Part shown: in pieces, positions 23,641-35,181 of the stretch
Position numbering within the stretch: the first letter of the stretch is position 1
Layout of the letters: every line of letters begins with the position of its first letter
Source: Ctenosaura bakeri
Taxonomy: Eukaryota > Chordata > Lepidosauria > Squamata > Iguanidae
Reading direction: 5' to 3'
DNA: 64,000 nt
Assembly: GCA_948474755.1 (NCBI GenBank)
Contig: CAOLHI010000073.1
Coordinates: 248,001-312,000 of the forward strand
The notes under the pieces: model-generated
Databases searched by the model: none
What the model was told of the DNA's origin: nothing
The model's input: the letters and a program-made list of their open reading frames with translations, nothing else
Made by a program: the position numbers and the translations under genes

Positions 23641-25159
23641 AACACCTTTGTTACCTCATGTTGAAATTTTGCCTCACAGGGTTGTAAACTAAGGACCACA
23701 TATGCCATCGCAAGCTACTTAACAGAGGGCAATAAATTAAAATTTCTCTTCTGACTATAAAGCTGGGCTGGCTCTAATACTGCATATTCATTCTAACAAG
23801 ATTATTTCCACTTGACAGTTGTAAATCTGTGTACTAAAATATTTACAAGGAAGTTAGTAAAGCATCTATAGAAGCTTCTGATTAAATGAGAACAAAATAT
23901 CCTTGCCTGTTTGGAACATGAATTCCTATTAGGATCAATTTATATTTTTAAAATTGGCATTCAAGAAGAACCCAGATTTAAACGGCAAGTACACCAGTGC
24001 TGCCATCCTACATGATTAGAATATCTACCTAAAGAATTTTAAAAAGTGCTTATTCTGCCCTATAGGAATGCCCATGTGTTTTTGCCCTCGTGAGATGGAG
24101 GAAAGAGATTGCTGTGGTCTTTGGCACCACCTCTTCCATTGCATCCTAACCACCCAGACTCACCACTCTCCATGGCTTGGAAGGTGAAGGTCTGAAGTGA
24201 GGAGCCTCCTCCATACAGAAAGACTACTTGTGGTGCCATAGGAAGCCTACATAGGCAGCTCTCTATGTAATCACAAGTAGCCTTTGCGCAGACCTTCTCC
24301 CTCCAATGTATGGAAAGCAGTGGAGCCACAGGACAGGGCTGTAACGGGGTGGAAGTGGCCAGAGGACACATCCTTGTTTTCCCCTCACACTCTTCTAATC
24401 ATATGACCACTAGAATACCTAGATGCTAGGTCTTTAGTATACTGTGGTTGGAGGAGGGAGTGGAATGAGCTGAATTGTTGGAGTTCCTTAATTCTCAGTG
24501 GTAACTATTGCCAAGCACAATCTTCCTTAGGAAAACTGCAGATAAGTGGTTCAGGAATACTAGGAGTTGGTGGGAAAAGGGAATCATCCTTTCTTCCTCC
24601 CAGAGGGAGAAAACAAGGCAGTTTCAAGTGAAAGAAAATAGAAATAAGCTTGATTCAAGAAGTCAGGCAGAGTGAAGAAATCACAAAGAGAGGTAGGAAA
24701 TCATTCCAACAAAACAGAACAGAACAAAACAAAACAAAACAAAACAAAATTCTGGTCATTTGTACCTGATGGTGCTTGTTCTTATGGATGGGGATACTTG
24801 CGTTAATTCCAAAGTCCTCCCATGGCTACCTTGGTCTTCCAGGCAGATTACCAGGGAATCCACAGGGGTCACAATGGCCATACACTTTTTGGTCTTGGGG
24901 GAATCATGATGACTGAAATTGTCCATCAGTTCAATGAAAGTCCTGTTTATGCTTCAGGTGATCAGAAAGTGAGAACTTCAAAGTTGCAAAATGTAAAGCA
25001 ACAGAGTAGTGAAGTCAATGAGTTCTAATGGGCATCTTTGATGGGTCCTGGGTACATTTCTATGTCCCTGCAACCACACAGATAGCCTAAACTTCCAAAA
25101 CTGGGGTTCCAAAAGAGGGGTTAAGTAACACTGAGTTAACACATTTACATTTATGCCAG
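23641..25159. other. Unique DNA with (ACAAA)n microsatellite
   Basis: A pentanucleotide (ACAAA)n tract lies at about 24715-24751. The rest shows no repeat or exon. Confidence 0.55.
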
Positions 25160-25390
25160 TATTAAGTGGATAAGCACAGGCATATCCCAGTTTATTTAAG
25201 ACTGGGTTTTATCGTAATTAAAGATTTTAGTCAGTGTTCAATGCAGAGAAAAAATTATGTGATATCAAGAGCGTTAAGATTTGAGAGAGTGACCGATGTT
25301 AGTGATCTTTTACACAAGCCCAGAAATGTAGCCAGTGAGATCAGCATCAAGAAAATGATACAGTCAAATGCAGGGCAAGGACTGTGACTA
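25160..25390. promoter_or_regulatory. Weak candidate conserved non-coding element
   Basis: Repeat-free, with ATCGTAATTAAAG, GAGCGTTAAG and GACCGATGTTAGTG CpG-bearing segments. No coding signature. Low confidence. Confidence 0.22.
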
Positions 25391-27679
25391 AGGAGTATTA
25401 AGCTCGGGAGCCTTCTCGCTTTGGCTGTTTGGTAACTTTACCCAGCATCCCGGGCTGGCATCTGGATATGGCATCTTCTCCCTCCAGCAAAATAGTGGCT
25501 CCCCAAGTCTACATTTCCTGATCTCCCCCTCCTTGCTTGCTTCATTCCAGCATGCACAGTCTTCTCGTTTTTCATCCATCCCATGTGATGAATCCTGAAG
25601 CAGTAATCTCTTTTTGCACGGTTCGTTTCCAGATTCATAGCTATGAAAAGTGTTTCAGTCATCTGCAGAAAGATCACAGCCAACCACTTGGAAAAGGATT
25701 TCTGAACATCGCTGGAATCAAACGCCATTTCCATCATTTGAGCGCATCAGCAGCTACATGAGGAAACACTAACTGGGAAAATTGACTCTGTCTCTCTGTG
25801 TATGTCTCTCTCTCCCACACACACAAGCTCACACAAAATCCTGTCCCCTTCTCTCTCTCTCTTTTTTGGTACTTTCTTTAATTGAATTTTAATCTTTCTT
25901 CTTCATGTAAGAGTGTTATGTTCTCGAGAGCAAAGCTAGGTCTTTGTTATTATTTGATCAGAAAACATTCAACAGACACAACACTCTGAAACTTGATAAC
26001 CCTCTCTGAGGCAAAATATCTGACAAAGCAGCCTATCACACTGGGGATATAATTTGAACACTCTTTGATCCATTGAACTTGTTCACGTTTTGCTTTTGGT
26101 TCAAATTGAACTTTAGTTATATTGATATGAAAGATTAAGTAAGTAAGTAAGTAAATAAATAAATAAATAAATAAATTCTGTCCTCTCCTATCCTTGGTAT
26201 TATTGCTGAATGTCTAGGGATTCTCTTTGTGGGGATGCTTTTTTCTACATTTCTTTCAGAATGCTGATAGCTACCAAAATCTTATAATACTGTCGTTTCT
26301 AGCAAAGATGACTGTCCACTGGCTGACAGCCAAGGTTTGAGGGAACCCAGCCAGCTACTGGCAGCAAATGATAAGGCACAACACAAGAGGCCAAACTGTG
26401 TTGACAATAAAGAGTTGGTTACAGACAACTCATCAAGATTCTCAGTACTCTTTGCAGAAAAATCACAGTTTTGTGAGGCAGAGGGGGAACTCAAAAAGGG
26501 CTTGGGGTCCCACATGCAACTCACTTGCCATACTTTGTCCAAGGTCTGAGTGTGGAGGAACCCAAAAGGAAAGACAGTTGGAATGGTGCCCCTCTTGCTA
26601 GGAAATATAGAGAGTCATGTCAGCTTAGGGATACGTACCTCCTTCTGAAAAGAACCTTTGATGGCACTAGATGTGCTTTTCTACTTTTAGTGCGGTGGAA
26701 GAGATATTCAGCTAAAACACACACACAGAGAATGGGAGAAGCTGTAAACTTCCTTTCTCACATGTGATGGTTGCGGTGTGAACTGAAGCTGTGCATACTC
26801 CTTGTAGCATAAAGTCTCTCCCTCTCTATCTTTCTTGACTTTAAATATTAAGCTACATATTTAACACAGCATGGAGTCTAGCCCATAGAAAAAGAAGAAA
26901 AACTATTTCTTTGCTGGAAACATGATGAATTGTCAGTCAGAACAACTATGGCACCCACTTGCACATCAGACTTGTAAATGAGCATGAGAAGAGGTAGAGC
27001 ATTGTTTTTCTGATTGCTCATTGTACCAATACATGCAGGCTTATGCTGTTGAGCTTGCATAGTTTAGTTGTGCTTTTCATACTGTACTTCCTGGGGGAGG
27101 GATTGGGATAGGTCTTTCCCCCAGGTGAAAGGTCATAAGGTTCTTTAAAAATTGCCTAGCACTTTCCCCTCTTGCTGTTGAAGTGGTTCTGTACAAGTCT
27201 AGTAAACAAGTGGAACGTTCTGCAATAAAGTAGCATTTTTCTACTTTGTTCACTTCCCAATCACCATGAAGGTTAAGTTTGCCTTTTTGATAACCTCCAG
27301 TTTACAAATGTATTCAGAACAAATGAATTAAATCTACCAGATACTCTGTTTTTAGGCAAGTATTAATTTTCACTGTAGGTACAGTTATGTCCGCAACCCT
27401 AATTTTCAGCTCTTGGAAGAAAATTAATTCCATGTAGTGACTGAAGCTTAACTTTTAAAAGATCAAGGAGATGATCTGTCCAGTTCTAGAGGGATAAAGG
27501 AATACCTGACACAGCACTATCCATGATTAAAAGAAATAATAAATATTCTGTTTGAGTTGTGGAAATATGCAAGGAAGGAAAACTTAGTCAAAAAAGGCTG
27601 TGAGCTTATTTAAACTGGAGTGTAGCTTCAACCTAGAGCAGAGGGGCCAGCTCATAAAAACATACATGATTACATCTGA
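25391..27679. other. Unique DNA with microsatellites
   Basis: A CT/CA-rich patch lies at 25785-25862 and an (AAGT)n(AAAT)n tract at 26133-26176. Short frames at 25390-26770 have no known domain. No gene. Confidence 0.5.
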
Positions 27680-28094
27680 GGGTCTTTCTGCAACTTTTCT
27701 CAGCACTGGGGTGCGGGGATCATGCAAGCAGCCTCTTGCGACACGATCTCGTGTCCCGGCTGCTTCAGCTCTGCAGCTGTTGCCTGCTGGCTGGCAGGTA
27801 ACATAAGGGCTCAGCCTCTTCTTTCCACAGTGCAGCTGGGTATTTTCCCAGGCTGCACTGGGGGAGGAAGCATGGGTGCCACAGCTCTGGAGGCTCTGCA
27901 TGCACGGTAAGTGTGTGCAGGGCCCTGGAGCAATGCACAATCACGCATCATTTTTGGCTACAAGCTGAAAATGAAATTGTGCGCGATGGGTGCCTGTGGG
28001 CCCCGGCAGCATCGTGTGATTGCAAGGATGTTGTCTGAAATGCTCCTTGCAATCACGCGATGGTCCAGAGGCTCTTTTGCATGGCAAAAGGGCC
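27680..28094 (-). mobile_element. Multi-hairpin DNA element, family B (415 bp)
   Basis: Starts GGGTCTTTCTGCAAC and ends GCAAAAGGGCC. The 3-mers TGA and TAA flank it (one mismatch). Its first stem is long: CATCGTGTGATTGCAAGGA faces TCCTTGCAATCACGCGATG (18 of 19 paired) around 28009-28066. The arm sequence differs from other copies but remains complementary. Confidence 0.8.
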
Positions 28095-28373
28095 TAAGTG
28101 TCTTTTGGAAGGGATGTTCGGTCTTCTGGGGGAATCACTATCAAATACCTTACTGTCCTGAACATGCAACTTTTTTCAAAAAAAAGATACAGAACTGTCT
28201 CAGTAATTTGGATCTGAAGTGAAGCACAGAGAAAGACTTGAAAATCCCATAATAAAATGTAATTTGAAGAAATACTGGGGCATGCATTTCATACACAGAA
28301 TACACAGAGAATGCTCCTACATCATTTTGATGGATTTTTGTTCCCCTTTGGTATGAATAGACAGTCATCATTA

Positions 28374-28578
28374 GGCCACATGTAATACCCTAAAGGCACC
28401 AGATTCCCTCTGATCTTAGAAACTAAGCCAATGTATACCAGATGCTGTACCCCATATTTTAGAGGAAGGAACTGACAAAACCACTTCAGAGTAGTCCCTG
28501 CCTAAGAAGACCCAAGGAAATTTGTGGGATCATCATAAGTCAACAGGCAACTTGAAGGCACACACACTCACATACCAC
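28374..28578 (+). mobile_element. 5S rRNA-derived SINE, internally deleted
   Basis: The head resembles 5S rRNA (CTGATCTTAGAAACTAAGCC corresponds to the 5S segment with box A) and ends at GATGCTGTACCCC. The piece containing GTACTTGGATGGGAGAC is missing. The tail ATAAGTCAACAGGCAACTTG then AAGGCACACACAC is BovB-like. It is not a functional 5S gene. Confidence 0.75.
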
Positions 28579-28580
28579 CC

Positions 28581-29154
28581 TATACTTTTTATTCATGCAC
28601 AAGCTTTGCTTATCATTGCTATACACAGCTATAGTTTTGAGAATAACCTACATGCAAGTCAATTTCTCAATGTTGTTCCAGTTTAGAAGCAAGATCCCCA
28701 ACTCCCTTTGGGTCAGGAGTTTGCAGTCCAGTTTGGGACAGCAAGCACACATGTGAGCTTGCATGTTTTTACTCCTTTCATCTGGGGCAAAAAATGGAAG
28801 CAGCCAAGAGTCAGAGCTGGTCCTACCATTATGAAGAATGAGGCAACAGCCACAGGTGGGAGATGCTAGTGGTCAGCGACGCTATCCTTCGGCTGTTCCT
28901 TGTGAACCCCAGGCCCTTGCTCAGTTCTGGAAATCAGAACTGTGTAGTATTGCCATATTCCAGCCCCTCAGATTCAGGCATCTGCTTTGCATATTAGTAT
29001 TGCAAATAATTATAATTATTCATATTGTTAATTTGCATTCTAATTATGCAAATTCAGTATATTAATCATTGCCTTTTTTTTCTACCACTGTTTCAGCCTT
29101 CATACTATTTTTTATAATAACTACTATTCTGAAAGAACAAGTGTAGAGTCATTT
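28581..29154. other. Unique DNA with a palindromic octamer pair
   Basis: No gene. Contains the inverted octamer pair annotated separately at 29030-29054. Confidence 0.5.
29030..29054. promoter_or_regulatory. Inverted pair of POU octamer-like sites
   Basis: AATTTGCAT (29030-29038) and ATGCAAATT (29046-29054) are a perfect 9-bp inverted repeat with a 7-bp spacer TCTAATT. ATGCAAAT is the classical octamer. Whether it is bound is unknown; AT-rich DNA can generate such pairs by chance. Confidence 0.3.
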
Positions 29155-29335
29155 TTAAATTGCTTGACTTGGAACAGAGAGATTTAGGTTCACATCTCTT
29201 CTTGGTCATGGAATTTACCACATGAACTTGGGCCATCACTGCCTCTCAGACAATGTATCTTACAGAATTGTTGTGGGGATTAACAGCAAGAGAAGATCTA
29301 TGTAAAGTGGCTCTGTACATTCTTTGCACAACAAC
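29155..29335 (+). mobile_element. tRNA-derived SINE, MIR-like or ACA-type (weak)
   Basis: GGTTCACATCTCTTCTTGGT, then GAACTTGGGCCATCACTGCC, then GAATTGTTGTGGGGATTAAC and GTAAAGTGGCTCTGTAC follow the order of a second squamate SINE type that lacks the BovB-like tail. A relative is at 34215-34400. Confidence 0.45.
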
Positions 29336-29590
29336 AGAGATACTTTTGATGCTAGTCTGATCACTCCAGCAGTGCTCTTTTTTCCCACCAGTCTGTTTAC
29401 CAATGAGAAATCAGTGTATATGAAAATATCATAGGAAGTCCCTGAAAGTGACTTCCATCTGATTCGCAAGGATGTATTTTCTTACTTTGTCTTTTGCTGT
29501 TGTTTTAATATATTGTACACAAGCATGTTATATTTTGTTCTTTGCTAGGGTTTGGTGTTAATGAAATAAAACTGAACTGAACTGAATTGA
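29336..29590 (+). mobile_element. Possible LINE 3' end
   Basis: T-rich sequence ending AATGAAATAAAACTGAACTG AACTGAATTG, i.e. a polyadenylation-like signal followed by short tandem ACTGA repeats, as at the ends of several LINE types. No coding part is recognisable. Confidence 0.3.
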
Positions 29591-29636
29591 TTCACTCTGA
29601 AAAATACAGAGGCAAGTAGGGCTAGATTTACAAACC

Positions 29637-30470
29637 ATGCCTCCTTCCTCTTTGTACCTACTTCTCTGCCTCCTTGGATCCTCTCACTGCACCACCCTTC
29701 CTCTTTTGACCTTATCTTATGCCTCTACTATGCTCCCTCCCTTACTCAACAGCTGCACCTCTCGCTTCCTTGCCTTAATGTGCTCATTTTCCAGAGTCCC
29801 CTCTCTTGTTTCTTGTTCTCTGCTGTTCATACTCCACACTGCCTCCTTCATGGGCAGAGCTTGGAGTGTGTGTGGGGGGCAGGAGGGGGCAGGGCTACGG
29901 CAGAGGAGAATGGCCACAGTGCATGGGGGTGTGACTGTGGTGCATGGGGGTGTGACCATGGTGCATGAGGCGTGGCTGAACTGTGCAGGGTGTGGTCCAC
30001 AGTGTGTGGGGGTGCGGTTAGGAGCCAAGACGCCCCAAAAAAATTGCTACCAGGGGTGACGCCCCCAAAAAATTGCTACCATCACCTCCCTGTCCCTATG
30101 GGACTGGCCTCCTTGCTTCACCCATGCTCCTTGTCTTTCACTTTCCATCACTTTATGCCCACTTTTCTTCATCTTTGAACCCTGACACAGCACGTCTTAC
30201 TTTGCCTTCCCTCCATGGCCTCACACCTTCATTATGCCTCTATTCCTTGCTTCTTGTACTTTTAGGTCTCGCTATCCCTTTTCTCCTTCTCTTCTCTTTT
30301 CCCTCATCTCCTGCTGTCACATCTCTCTTCTCAGAATGTTTGCACCTCCTTCCTTTCCCCACCTTGCTTCACCTTGCCCAATGCCCTATTTGCCTCCCTT
30401 GCAACTGCTCATCTAACCCTCCTCCTTTATGCTGCTGCCTGTTTGCCCTATAAAGAAGCAGCATCTACTC
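29637..30470. repeat. Pyrimidine-rich tract with internal tandem copies
   Basis: About 830 bp strongly C/T-biased on the plus strand, interrupted at 29865-30065 by a G-rich block with direct copies of GTGCATGGGGGTGTGAC (about 29919 and 29939) and two copies of an AAAAAATTGCTACCA-containing unit (30035 and 30066). The composition opens long frames (140 codons) that have no domain. Origin unknown; perhaps a decayed LTR or family D-like element. Confidence 0.45.
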
Positions 30471-31974
30471 AAAGCTGCCAGTCCTGCTTTAAACAGAAGG
30501 CAGGTGAGCAGGCAGGTACTGGTGTCATCACTACTGCAGGGAAAGGAGCAGGAGGAAATTTATGCCAATCCAAAAATCAAGAAGCCAAATGAATCCATAA
30601 CCACTAAGAGGACTGAAATTCAGGTAGAACAAATCATTGTGAGCAAGAAAAACTCTCAGCAGCTGCTGGGCGATTTGCGGTTACGGTACCTAACCCTGAG
30701 AAACCAGGTGGTTAATTGCTTAGAAAGTTCCTGTTTAAGCTTCTGCAAGAGGTGTTTTACCTTTTGATGTGGCTCTTTGTCGTGTCAACACACCACAAAT
30801 GATGAGAATATTTCTTTGGCATCTATCAATTCTGATTGAGATGGAGACCCATCTTGCTGGAGGTCCTCATCAGCTCTAGCTGGCACTAGTTGCTCTGATT
30901 CAGAAAAGGGGTTCTCATTTAAAGCCAATGGCTTTTCTTTGTCTGATTCTTCTCTATTGGATTCCTCACATTCCACAGGTTGAGTTGAGCAGGGGTTAGG
31001 GACAAAGATAGAGTGGGGTAGATGAAAGTGAGTTGGGTCAGATATAATTCTTACTAATGTGGACCTTACCCTGCTGTGCATGGGAAGCACAGTTAAATTC
31101 TATAGACAACTAACTCAAAACAACTTTCAGACATACAAAGTGCAGCTAAGTCCCAGTACAACAACTTTCAGGAATACAGAGATCAGCTCTATGCATGCGT
31201 GCCCAGAAGTAAATCACAGACTTTTAAAATGCAAGCCTTCGACTTTCTCACTCTTATTTCCAACCAGAGATAAGAGGTAGGAGCTCTTGTATAATGCAGG
31301 AGAGAGAAGGGTTCAGGCCTGCAGAAGAAGCTTGTAGCAGTAGGAGATTCCTTGGATTGTTAAACAAAAGACCTTCAGTTTGTCCCCCGCCCCTTCATAA
31401 TACATATTAAGAATTGTTTTCTTTGCTTTCTTTTGGCTGATATTTATTACACATTTTCTCTGATACATTTTGTGAATTAGTGTGTTTAAGGCACTGCATT
31501 TTTATTGGAAGCTACATTTGAAAAAATTTTTTAAATACGTCAAATATCAATAGCCAGCTAAAAGGTGAAAACCTGCTGGCTTTCTCTGGCCATGTGTCTT
31601 GTCTTCCAGCCAGAGTTACTAATATTTAATCTCTGTTCCTTTGTCCTCTACCTACTCTTGCAGTAAATTGTGTACAAGCTGGAGGGAGAGAATGTTGTGC
31701 GTGCAAATCTCTCTACAACTCCACCTATGTTTGGTTTTCTGCTCATACCAACTGATAGAACAGCAGACTCTCCCCTGGTAGAATGGGCCACTGCTAGAAC
31801 GGCAGACTCTCTCGGACTGTTTAATGGGAAAACTGATTTGAAAAGCAAATGTCGACTGGAAGTAAATTTCTGTATCATACCAATCTCATCTCACAGCAGA
31901 AAAGAGATCTGTGAAATGATTTAAAAAACAAAAAGGTTTGATCCCCCTCCATCAACAGAAGTTGATCCACCACT
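30471..31974. other. Mostly unique DNA, possible LTR-element remnant
   Basis: CCTATAAAGAAGCAGC near 30447 and TGTCGTGTCAACA near 30779 recall LTR features. A minus-strand frame at 30785-31090 encodes an acidic, Ser/Glu-rich peptide without known domain. No reverse transcriptase or integrase motif is visible, so the call is not firm. 31060-31974 is unique. Confidence 0.3.
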
Positions 31975-32345
31975 TTGCTTGGCTTGTTTCTTTCATTCTC
32001 AGGAATTAACACAGCACTCAGAAACATTGAGATAAAACCACAGAATTACATGCACTGTGGCAAGCAACTGTTTGCACACGCCTTTGAGCCAACAATTGTT
32101 TCCCTCGCTTGTATGCAGCACGTACCGAGAAATGTGTTATTTAATCAAGGATGGCACAGCACTCCAAAGCAAACCCTCTCACAATTGTTTTCAATTATGT
32201 GTCCTTGCCAAGTTGTGCTTGCTTATTTAAGTCGAGCAGATTGGAACAATTTGCAGTTGGCCTTTATTGCTGAGCCACCTCTTTTGCTGTTGGCGTTCCA
32301 TTTTGTTTTAATAAAATGAATCCCAATCTGAGCACCAACGCAACA
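31975..32345. promoter_or_regulatory. Candidate conserved non-coding element
   Basis: Repeat-free, with CpGs (GTACCGAGAAATG, AAGTCGAGCAGATTG) and AT cores (TTATTTAATCAAGG). It ends before ATAAAATGAATCCCAATC. A 114-codon frame spans it without any domain. Regulatory role inferred only. Confidence 0.35.
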
Positions 32346-32808
32346 CATAAAACTCTAGCTGGCTGGATGCTGTGGTGTCTGTGAGATCTACTTCCCAACA
32401 TAGCAGGAGGACATCTGTGTCCAGGCTGTAGCAGTTCAGCTTGCAGATGGGGTCTCACATGATTGTATGCTCTGTAACTGTCCAGGCAGACCATTAGAAG
32501 TCACTGAAGGTGAGATAACATCTAATATACAGAGATCTCTTTCATGTCCTTCCAGGTTTATTATGCGTTTGCAGGCTGAAACTAGTTTGTTTGCCTGCCT
32601 TCTCTCTCATGGTCTGGAAGCTATGGTATGTTTTAAGGTTTAGACAAAATGCCTTATCCCATGTTTGTCAATCAGCCTGCCAATTCTTGAGAGGAAATAC
32701 TATTACCTACAGAGGTAGTCCTATGGAGAATGTCCCCCGGGCCCAAGAATAAACCTGAGGACAAATTTGGGATGCAGGTATCATTTTGGGTGGGTCTGCT
32801 GTAGCACA
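32346..32808. other. Unique DNA
   Basis: Nothing recognised. Confidence 0.45.
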
Positions 32809-33027
32809 GCCTAATTACACTAACGGCATCAGATCCTGTCTGACCTTGGAGTCAGCCTTGATTAGTACTTGGACAGAAGATCACCAACAAATGCCACATA
32901 CTGTAGGCTATATTTCAGAGGAAAAAAATGACAAAACCATCTTTGAGTATTTCTTGCCTAAGAAAACTCTATGACATTCATGAGTTCTCCATAGGTTCAA
33001 AGGCAACTTGAAGGCACACACACACCA
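32809..33027 (+). mobile_element. 5S rRNA-derived SINE, near full length
   Basis: 32809-32909 follows 5S rRNA from its first bases (GCCTAATTACACTAACGGC) through ATCAGATCCTGTCTGACC, GATTAGTACTTGGACAGAAG and ACTGTAGGCT. Then come a linker and a BovB-like tail (GGTTCAAAGGCAACTTGAAG, GCACACACACACC). It retains the internal promoter region in decayed form and is a retroposon rather than a 5S gene. Confidence 0.85.
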
Positions 33028-33239
33028 CTGTTGCACAAAATTAAGAAATTAAGTTGTATGTAAGAGAAGGGCCATAGCTCTGAATGCCAAAGTCCCCAGG
33101 TATAAACTCTAACATGTAAGACTAATAAAGAATCAGTTAGTGTAGACAGTTCAGAATTAAAGCCATCATGGTATGATTCAGTGTGAGGCAGCTTCTATGT
33201 TCCTAAATGTTCCTTGTTCATATGTTTATTGGTTGTGAA

Positions 33240-33815
33240 TCCCTTTTAGGATTTAATATAAGCTTCTAACATTCAAAGACCTATACAACCTAGTTCATGT
33301 CTATCTTTTAGCCCTTATTTCTTTTTACTGACCCGCTCAAGATCTGTGTTTTAGGAACTCTAGGGTCCTCACTGAACTGAGGGTTTCCTTTGCTTTGGCT
33401 CAGCTTTGTACTGTCTCACTTGCTGCTCCATACTCTTGGGATTGCTTCCTTGAACATCTGGGAACTGCTCGTCCCCTCATTATTTTTAAATCTCAGTTAA
33501 AACTCTTCTAGTTTTCAAAAACTTTTGGAGTTTAGTTTAATATTGTTTTATCATGTTGTACAGTTTGAGAGCCATGGTGGTGTAGTGGTTTGAGCATTGC
33601 ACTACGACCCTGGACACCAGGGTTGGATCCCCCACTCGGCCATGAGAACCACTTTAGGATCACTGTAAGTCAGAAACAACTTGAAGGAACTCAACAATAA
33701 CGAGAACATAGTTTGATTACATGTACTTGTCGGTTTATTTTACATTATATTGGATTTTTGGTATTTTATCAGGATAAATTGTTTTGCAATTGTATGATAT
33801 AGTTTTATTATTCCT
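33240..33815 (+). mobile_element. L2-like LINE, ORF2 C-terminus and 3' UTR
   Basis: The decayed frame reads AFKDLYNLVHVYLLAL, later CTVSLAAPYSWDC and LIIFKSQLKL, matching the conserved C-terminal block (AP.LWN.LP, F.K..LKT) of L2/CR1-superfamily LINEs. The T-rich 3' UTR continues past 33706. A Sauria SINE at 33567-33705 interrupts the UTR. Confidence 0.55.
33567..33705 (+). mobile_element. Sauria SINE, internally shortened
   Basis: GAGAGCCATGGTGGTGTAGT head, GGTTGGATCCCCCACTCGGC B-box region, then a direct jump to the tail CACTGTAAGTCAGAAACAAC TTGAAGGAAC. The middle of the body is missing. Inserted in the LINE UTR. Confidence 0.85.
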
Positions 33816-33855
33816 TCCTTCCCTTAATGTTTGTGTGTGTATACACGTATTTTGA

Positions 33856-34047
33856 GTAAGTTAGGTGTTGTGGCTTGAGTGTTGGACTACAAGCCTAGAG
33901 ACCAGGGTTCAGTTCCTCGCTCAGCCATGGAAGCCCACTGGGTTAACTTGAGCGTGTCATACACCCTCAGCCCCTGAAAACCCCATGATAGGTTCACCTT
34001 AGAGTTGCCATAAGTTGGAAATTTCTTGAAGGCACACAAAAACATAC
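33856..34047 (+). mobile_element. Sauria SINE
   Basis: Head TGTGGCTTGAGTGTTGGACT, B box GGTTCAGTTCCTC, body GACAGGTTCACC-like, tail TTGCCATAAGTTGGAAATTT then CTTGAAGGCACACAAAAAC. Missing part of the central body. Confidence 0.85.
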
Positions 34048-34138
34048 ATATTTTAGATTGTACACCTTTGGCAGGACCCACTGTTTTAAATTGCTTTACT
34101 TATAAAGCACCAGGTACATAGAAGGCATTATATAAATG

Positions 34139-34190
34139 GAGGAGGAGGAGGAGGAGGAGGAGGAGGAGGAGGAGGGGGAGGAGGACATTG
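34139..34190. repeat. (GGA)n microsatellite at a retroelement tail
   Basis: Begins right after AGGCATTATATAAATGGA. The same tail precedes the triplet array near 35182-35262 on the other strand. Confidence 0.9.
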
Positions 34191-34214
34191 ACATTAGCAT
34201 TGGCATGAAAAATC

Positions 34215-34400
34215 CAGGTTCCAGTTCTAACTGTGTCATAAAACTCACCGGATGAGTTTCAGATAGTCATTCTCTGACAGCCTGACCTAATTCACAGGGT
34301 TGTTTTAAGAATAAAGTAATAGGTGAAGAAGGGTGTGTACATTGTCTTCAGAGCCTGGAATAAAGACAGGATAAAAATACAGTTTAATTGTTTTCAAATA
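34215..34400 (+). mobile_element. tRNA-derived SINE, MIR-like or ACA-type (weak)
   Basis: CCAGGTTCCAGTTCTAACTG, AATTCACAGGGTTGTTTTAA, GGATAAAAATACAG parallel the element at 29155-29335. Diverged. Confidence 0.4.
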
Positions 34401-34594
34401 ACCAAATTGGTATTTTTTCCCTTAGCCAGATAGAAAATGTTCTGACAATGGGCTCACTGATTGTTGGAAGGAGTAGAGCTGAGCATCACAAAGGGATGCT
34501 AGGCTACTATTCTACTTATTCTACTACTTTCATCTACAAGATTATCTACAAGATCTGATCCTCCATACTTGAATGATATAGAGTTAAAATAGTA

Positions 34595-34718
34595 ATAGAA
34601 TCATAGGATCTTAAAGTTGGAAGGGACCAGAAAGAACATCTAGTCCATCCTCCTGCCATGCAGTAATCCACTACAGCATTCCTGAAAAGTGCTCACCCAG
34701 CCACTGTTTAAAGACCAC
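34595..34718 (-). mobile_element. CR1 3' UTR fragment (minus) joined to a family B variant
   Basis: AATCATAGGATCTTAAAGTT, GGAAGGGACC, CCTCCTGCCATGCAGTAATC is the complement of the CR1 3' end. The segment from GCAGTAATCCACTACAGC onward is also present, joined to the same element, at 50333-50399. Confidence 0.75.
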
Positions 34719-35118
34719 AGCTCTTATTGCATTACAGCACCATCCTGGCATGGGTACATGTTGCTGCCTGTCCATGAGACATGCCATCTCAGAGCATCAT
34801 TGCAGTCTTGCTGCTATTGCATCGCCAGCTGTCGTGATCATGCTGTATACTATTACTGGAAAAAATCCATTAATGTCCTCCTGTTGGTTGCGGGCGTGTG
34901 GGAAGAGTGTAAGTGCTATCAAGGGCTTCCTTCCGCAGTAAAGCCCAAGAAGAGGCTGGCTGTACTGCAGAAGGAAGGAGCGTGTCCTGAATGCTACCCA
35001 TCCGCCAACAGCCAACCAGTGCAGTGGGGAGCATTCAGGTCCTGATCTCAATGCAGCAATGGCATTGCCAGGTTTATGACAGGATAATGTGGGATTGCAG
35101 CATAGTGTGGTAAGGGCC
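34719..35118 (+). mobile_element. Palindromic element, family B variant B2
   Basis: Ends AGCTCTTATTGCATTAC and GTGTGGTAAGGGCC. The flanking 3-mers CAC and CTC differ at one base. The central hairpin CTTCCTTCCGCAG...CTGCAGAAGGAAGG (about 34926-34980) matches the family B architecture. A second copy at 49918-50333 carries the same flanking CR1 pieces. Confidence 0.65.
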
Positions 35119-35181
35119 CTCTAAAGAATAAGAGTCAACCACCCTCATTCCACTGTCAAACATTTTTCTCTATAAATAAGT

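Noticed and set aside
29900..29970. Short spaced repeats resembling a CRISPR unit
   Set aside because: Only two or three adjacent copies of GTGCATGGGGGTGTGAC with no regular spacers, in a eukaryotic repeat-rich context.
30785..31090. A 101-codon acidic minus-strand frame as a possible gene
   Set aside because: No recognisable domain or exon structure. It is at most a remnant of a retroelement.
32809..32909. A 5S rRNA gene
   Set aside because: The 5S-like part is diverged and followed by a BovB-like SINE tail, so it is a retroposon.
33567..33705. tRNA genes at the SINE heads
   Set aside because: A- and B-box-like sequence is present but the cloverleaf is not, and each is joined to a SINE body and tail.
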